The notes under the pieces: generated by a model | Told to the model about the DNA's origin: nothing | Database searches by the model: none | Seen by the model: the letters and a program-made list of their open reading frames with translations, nothing else | Program-made: the position numbers and the translations under genes | Shown: piece after piece, positions 6,801 through 9,759 of the stretch | Layout: the number at the start of each line of letters is the position of its first letter | Numbering within the stretch: position 1 is the first letter of the stretch | Assembly (NCBI GenBank): GCA_035524895.1 | Contig: DATLFI010000040.1 | Location: forward strand, 1 to 9,759 | Length of the DNA: 9,759 nucleotides | Direction of reading: 5' to 3' | Source: DATLFI01 sp035524895 | Lineage (GTDB): Bacteria > Acidobacteriota > Thermoanaerobaculia > Multivoradales > Multivoraceae

Positions 6801-7199
6801 CTACCCGCCCTCTTCCCCGCCAACCGCCGGCAGGAGCTTGCGCTTGCGTGCGAGCGTCACCAGACGCTCCAGCCGGAGAGCCTCGGCGCGTGCGACCTCC
6901 TGGCCGAACGGCGTGACGTGGTAGTAGCGGCGCCGCGCATCGTCGTCCTGGCGCTCGCTCGCCACCTCCTCCACCAGCCCCGCGTCGAGCATCTTGGCCA
7001 GCGTCGAGTAGAGCGTTCCCGGCAGCATCGCGTCGCGACCACCGCTCTCCTGCTCCAGGCGCTGGAGCATCGCGTAGCCGTGCAACCGGTCGTCGCCCAG
7101 CGCCAGCAGGATGCGCAGCGTGGGGACCCCCAGCGGCAGGAATGCCTCTGGAGCGAGAGTGCCGGCGCGATCCCTCGAAGCCCGTCGCGCACTACTCAT
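6801..7199 (-). CDS. PadR-family transcriptional regulator
   Basis: A 132-residue protein with the PadR winged helix: TLRILLALGDDRLHGYAMLQ (about 27-46), PGTLYSTLAKMLDAGLVEEV (about 60-79), then the wing ending RRRYYHVTPFGQEVARAEA, and a basic C-terminal helix (RLERLVTLARKRKLL). PadR proteins are dimeric repressors that respond to small molecules or membrane stress. The gene lies directly before the ADOP permease, a well-known pairing in which the PadR protein is presumed to control its own operon. The 24-residue tail before the winged helix is somewhat long, but the ATG at 7199 is the only good start. The Shine-Dalgarno is poor, and the predicted transcript leader is only about 15 bases, so near-leaderless translation is possible. 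Confidence 0.93.
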   Translation of the reverse strand: MSSARRASRDRAGTLAPEAFLPLGVPTLRILLALGDDRLHGYAMLQRLEQESGGRDAMLPGTLYSTLAKMLDAGLVEEVASERQDDDARRRYYHVTPFGQEVARAEALRLERLVTLARKRKLLPAVGGEEGG

Positions 7200-7206
7200 C
7201 GTCCAA

Positions 7207-7227
7207 CTATATTCCTAGAAAGTATAG
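7207..7227 (-). promoter_or_regulatory. padR promoter with overlapping operator-like inverted repeat
   Basis: An AT-rich island in otherwise GC-rich DNA. On the minus strand TATACT (7226-7221) is a good -10 box, which would start transcription about 15 bases before the padR ATG. No clear -35 box is visible. The island is bounded by complementary arms CTATA (7207-7211) and TATAG (7223-7227), with TTC-CTA-GAA (7212-7220) between them. Inverted AT-rich repeats of this kind are typical PadR sites, so autorepression is inferred. Confidence 0.6.
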
Positions 7228-7318
7228 AGCGCAAGGCACCGCTGAAACGGGCGGGACGAATAAGCAATTACCGCAGGTCTTGGTGCCGCATTCCACGATC
7301 GCGCCGCGGCTGGGTCAG

Positions 7319-7331
7319 TTGCACACTGCAA
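7319..7331. promoter_or_regulatory. 13-base palindrome TTGCA-CAC-TGCAA
   Basis: A perfect inverted repeat with 5-base arms around CAC, in the divergent region between padR and the PilZ gene, 160 bases before the PilZ start. It could be a site for a regulator of the PilZ gene. No matching -10 box could be placed downstream, so this is tentative. Confidence 0.3.
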
Positions 7332-7334
7332 ACA

Positions 7335-7360
7335 CCGCCGCGACCCACCCGTTGCGGCGG
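7335..7360. other. GC-rich hairpin in the padR/PilZ divergent region
   Basis: CCGCCGC (7335-7341) and GCGGCGG (7354-7360) are perfectly complementary with a 12-base loop. No T-run follows, so it is not an intrinsic terminator. It may be part of the 5' leader of the PilZ transcript. The rest of the 290-base divergent region shows nothing else I can name. Confidence 0.3.
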
Positions 7361-7490
7361 GACCAGTGACCGACAGACCAGCCGACCGACACCAGGAGCA
7401 CGACACTGAAATTCGCGGCCGCGTCCGTCCTAGGCGCGACGAGGCCGCGCCAGCTGGACAACCGACCAACCCAGAACGACGAGGCCCACC

Positions 7491-7898
7491 ATGTCCCTGG
7501 CAACAACGACCCTCTCACAGACCATCCCCCCGCAGGGAATGCCGAACGAGGCCGCGGGTCCAGCCTTCCGCACAGGTTGGGTCTCCAACGCGGAGCGACG
7601 CAATGCGCGCGTCCGCCTAGCCGCGCTAGACGTTCGTGGTGTCTTCGACAACCGAGTTCCCTTCCGCGCCATCGACGTCAGCGAGGGCGGCATGTGCGTC
7701 GAAACCGACCGGCCACTGCCGCACGTCTCGGGCGCCATACTGCGCTTCGATCAGAGCGATCTGGCCCTGCCGGTGCGTGTCGTCTGGATGAAGCTGGTCC
7801 AGGTTGGCGTCTCGGGTACTCGATACCGCGTTGGATTGCAGTTCCTGGAGCCCAGGTTCGAGCAGATCCGTACGCTCCTCGCGCTCACCGCAGCCTGA
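7491..7898 (+). CDS. PilZ-domain protein (predicted c-di-GMP receptor)
   Basis: A 135-residue single-domain protein. After a disordered-looking N-terminus (1-32) comes the PilZ signature: RRNAR (R36, R40; the RxxxR element) and DVSEGG (D62, S64, G67; the DxSxxG element). Beta strands follow, including LPVRVVWMK and YRVGLQFLE. Both c-di-GMP contact motifs are intact, so ligand binding is likely. Stand-alone PilZ proteins act as adaptors that change partner activity (motility, exopolysaccharide, secretion) when c-di-GMP rises. The start is supported by GAGG 6 bases before the ATG. It is divergent from padR and lies about 270 bases before the RND efflux operon on the same strand, so it may be co-transcribed with it, although the gap is large. 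Confidence 0.92.
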   Translation: MSLATTTLSQTIPPQGMPNEAAGPAFRTGWVSNAERRNARVRLAALDVRGVFDNRVPFRAIDVSEGGMCVETDRPLPHVSGAILRFDQSDLALPVRVVWMKLVQVGVSGTRYRVGLQFLEPRFEQIRTLLALTAA

Positions 7899-8170
7899 GA
7901 ACGGCAGGCACGCGAAGGAAACAACCGCGGGCGCCCTGCGTCTGACGGGTGAGGGCCGGAAGCGCCTTCGCGCGGTCCGGTCGTTCGCTCCACCGCTCCC
8001 TTCCCCGCACCCGACGGCGGCTTGCTTCCCTCCGTAGGTCCACATCCCTCGACGCAACTTGCAAGGCGGCCGTTCTCGACGACGGCGCCGCTACCGGAGC
8101 ACGACCCGCCGTGATCGCAGAGACTCTCTACCCCAGGAATCCTCCCGCCGACATCGTCGCCGAGCCGACC

Positions 8171-9571
8171 ATGGACACCGACCTCGACCAGGTTTCCGAG
8201 CCCGGCGACGCTCTGGCTCCAGTTGCCACCGCACCCACCGCTGATCCGGACCCCGCGATCGCGACCCACGGTGCTCGTGGAGCCCCGGGGACCGATGGAG
8301 CCTCGGAAGCCCTCGACACTCCCTCGACGGCTGCCGATGCGCCACGCCGCAGGCTGACGCGCTGGCACTGGGCGTTGCTCGTCGCCGCGATAGCCGTGGC
8401 CGCTACCATCGCGGTGCGCCTGCTGCCCGCCCGCGATGTCGCCGGGGGCCCAAGCGACATGGACCGAGCGATTCCGGTGCGGACGGCCGCCGTGACACAA
8501 GGCGCCCTCGATGTCTTCTCGTCCTATCCGGGCGAGCTGGTGGGCGAGGTCTCCGACATCGCGCCCAGGGTTGGCGGGCTGCTCCAGGAAGTCCCGGTGC
8601 GGATCGGCGACCGGGTCGCCAAGGGTAGCGTGCTGGCGGTCGTCGACGACGTGAACCTGCGCAACCAGTTCCAGGAAGCGAAGGGTCAGCATGGTGTCGC
8701 CGTGGCGAACGAGCGCCGCGCTGCCGCGGAGCTCGACAGCGTGGCGGCCGACCACCGGCGTGCCGTCGGGCTCAGCCGCGAGCAGCTCTTGAGCGAGCAG
8801 GACTTCGAGCGCGTCACGGCGCAGCTCGCCAGCAGCCGTGCCAGCCTCGCGGCGGCGGAGGCCCAGACGGCTCAAGCCCAGGCTCGCCTCGCCCTCCTCG
8901 AGCAGCAACTCCAGGACAGCCGCGTCGTGGCGCCCTTCGCCGGTACCGTCGCCGCTCGCTACCTCGACCGAGGAGCCATGGTGCAGGCGGGAACGCCGAT
9001 CCTGAGGCTGGTCGAGGCGGCGCCGCTCGTGGTGCAGTTCCGGGTGCCGGAGCGCGACCTCGACGCGGTGCGCCCGGGTGCCAGCTTCAGCGTCAAGACC
9101 CAGGCCACGAACGAGATCTTCGACGGCGTCGTCCGCCGCGTCTCGGGCGAGGTGTCGCGCACGGACCGCACCGCAGTGGTCGAGGGCGAGCTCGCGGAGC
9201 ATGACGGATTGCTCAAGCCCGGAATGTACGCCGAGGTGCGGCTGCGCGTGCGCGCGCTCCAGGGCGCGCTCCTGGTGCCCGACGTCGCACTCCTCGAGCG
9301 CGTGACCATGGCCGGTGAACAGACCACGGGCGTGTTCCGCGTGGCCAGCTCTACCGCGGGAGACGACACCGCGACCGCCGCCCAGTGGATCACGGTCGAG
9401 GTGGCAGGCCGCTCGGGCAGTCAGGCGGCGATCTCGGGGGACCTCACGGTGAACGACCGGGTCCTGACGCTCGGCCACACCGAGTTGCAAGACGGCGCTG
9501 CGATCCGTGTCGTCCAGGAGCAACGCCAAGCGCCCTCGACCGTGGTCGCCTCCCCAGAGGCCACACCGTGA
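8171..9571 (+). CDS. RND efflux membrane fusion protein (periplasmic adaptor)
   Basis: With the ATG at 8171 the protein has 466 residues. Layout: acidic, Ala/Pro/Asp-rich segment (1-56), basic APRRRLTRWH then a transmembrane helix WALLVAAIAVAATIAVRLLP (67-86), first lipoyl half (about 129-160, PRVGGLLQEVPVRIGDRVAKG), Ala/Glu/Gln-rich coiled-coil hairpin (164-250), second lipoyl half (250-285, VVAPFAGTVAARYLDRGAMV), beta-barrel (284-358) and membrane-proximal domain (364-451). It would bridge the inner-membrane RND pump to an outer-membrane channel. The long cytoplasmic segment before the helix is unusual; most family members start with a lipoprotein signal or a helix near residue 10. The start is uncertain: a GTG at 8111 (GGAG 11 bases upstream) or a GTG at 7949 are also open, but the sequence from 7949 to 8110 is Arg/Ser-rich and looks non-coding. 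The 7899-8170 gap shows only the short palindrome CTTGCAAG at 8058. The stop overlaps the pump gene. Confidence 0.94.
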   Translation: MDTDLDQVSEPGDALAPVATAPTADPDPAIATHGARGAPGTDGASEALDTPSTAADAPRRRLTRWHWALLVAAIAVAATIAVRLLPARDVAGGPSDMDRAIPVRTAAVTQGALDVFSSYPGELVGEVSDIAPRVGGLLQEVPVRIGDRVAKGSVLAVVDDVNLRNQFQEAKGQHGVAVANERRAAAELDSVAADHRRAVGLSREQLLSEQDFERVTAQLASSRASLAAAEAQTAQAQARLALLEQQLQDSRVVAPFAGTVAARYLDRGAMVQAGTPILRLVEAAPLVVQFRVPERDLDAVRPGASFSVKTQATNEIFDGVVRRVSGEVSRTDRTAVVEGELAEHDGLLKPGMYAEVRLRVRALQGALLVPDVALLERVTMAGEQTTGVFRVASSTAGDDTATAAQWITVEVAGRSGSQAAISGDLTVNDRVLTLGHTELQDGAAIRVVQEQRQAPSTVVASPEATP

Positions 9572-9759
9572 GCCTGCCGGCGGTCTCGGTGCGGCGCCCG
9601 ATCGGCGCCGCGATGCTCTACGTCGGCGTGGTGGTGCTGGGAGTGGTGGCCGCGCGCCAGCTCTCGGTCGACCTGATGCCCGAGGTCGACATGCCGCGGG
9701 TCTCGGTCACTACCACGTACCAGGGCGTGGCGCCCGAAGAGATCGAGAGCCTGATCACC
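9568..9759 (+). CDS. RND efflux permease, HAE1-type (N-terminal part, cut by window edge)
   Basis: The first 64 codons of an inner-membrane RND pump. It starts at a GTG whose GTGA overlaps the adaptor's TGA, so the two genes are translationally coupled. The N-terminus reads SLPAVSVRRPIGAAMLYVGV, a short basic/Pro element (RRPIGA) and then the first transmembrane helix. LSVDLMPEVDMPRVSV and TYQGVAPEEIESLI follow; these are hallmark sequences at the start of the first porter domain of AcrB/MdtB/CzcA-like pumps. It would use proton flow to expel compounds through the adaptor and an outer-membrane channel. Drug or other substrate cannot be told from this fragment. The absence of charged metal-pump signatures in so short a piece is not informative. 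Confidence 0.95.
   Translation, partial: MSLPAVSVRRPIGAAMLYVGVVVLGVVAARQLSVDLMPEVDMPRVSVTTTYQGVAPEEIESLIT

Noticed and set aside
5750..6916. 388-codon plus-strand ORF opposite the ADOP permease and padR
   Set aside because: Composition is Arg/Gly/His-rich and no motif is seen; the opposite strand encodes well-recognised domains throughout.
7949..8110. Upstream extension of the RND adaptor from a GTG at 7949
   Set aside because: The first 50 residues would be Arg/Ser-rich with no ribosome site and no resemblance to the family; treated as non-coding spacer.
7751..9529. 592-codon minus-strand ORF opposite the RND adaptor
   Set aside because: It is antisense to a clear membrane fusion protein, its translation is Arg/Gly/His-rich without domains, and such mirror ORFs are expected at this GC content.

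Overview
The window is high-GC DNA (roughly two thirds or more G+C by eye) from a Gram-negative bacterium. It carries an RND efflux adaptor/pump pair, a Tat-type exported phosphoesterase and, most tellingly, a PadR regulator joined to a large 'orphan' MacB/FtsX-type permease of the ADOP family (acidobacterial duplicated orphan permease). That pairing is commonest in Acidobacteriota and also occurs in some myxobacteria-like and other soil lineages. I see no rRNA, tRNA, CRISPR array, insertion sequence, phage gene or att site. The GC bias produces many long antisense and off-frame ORFs, which I treated as shadows.

Left part, minus strand, about 2528 to 1: a tightly packed three-gene operon, read in the order (1) N-formylglutamate-amidohydrolase-like protein, (2) DUF1704/QEGLA-motif metallopeptidase, related to the eukaryotic tubulin carboxypeptidases MATCAP/TMCP, (3) GshB-like ATP-grasp ligase, cut by the window edge. 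Genes 1 and 2 overlap by GTGA. Genes 2 and 3 are 11 bases apart with a strong Shine-Dalgarno between them. The set combines a predicted amide-bond former with two predicted amide/peptide hydrolases, so it looks like a small peptide or glutamyl-modification pathway of unknown substrate. It is the best candidate here for an under-described system. About 400 bp upstream of it hold no convincing large gene, but do contain a short plus-strand ORF, a palindrome and a competing start site.

Middle, minus strand, 2944-7199: a Tat-signal metallophosphoesterase. Upstream of it lies a PadR-ADOP permease operon transcribed from an AT-rich promoter/operator just before padR. A tandem pair of CTACCTGTAG palindromes lies between the permease and the phosphoesterase.

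Right part, plus strand, 7491-9759: diverging from padR is a PilZ-domain (predicted c-di-GMP receptor) gene. It is followed by an RND efflux operon of a membrane fusion protein with an unusually long N-terminal extension and, overlapping by GTGA, the first 64 codons of an HAE1-type RND permease that runs off the window.
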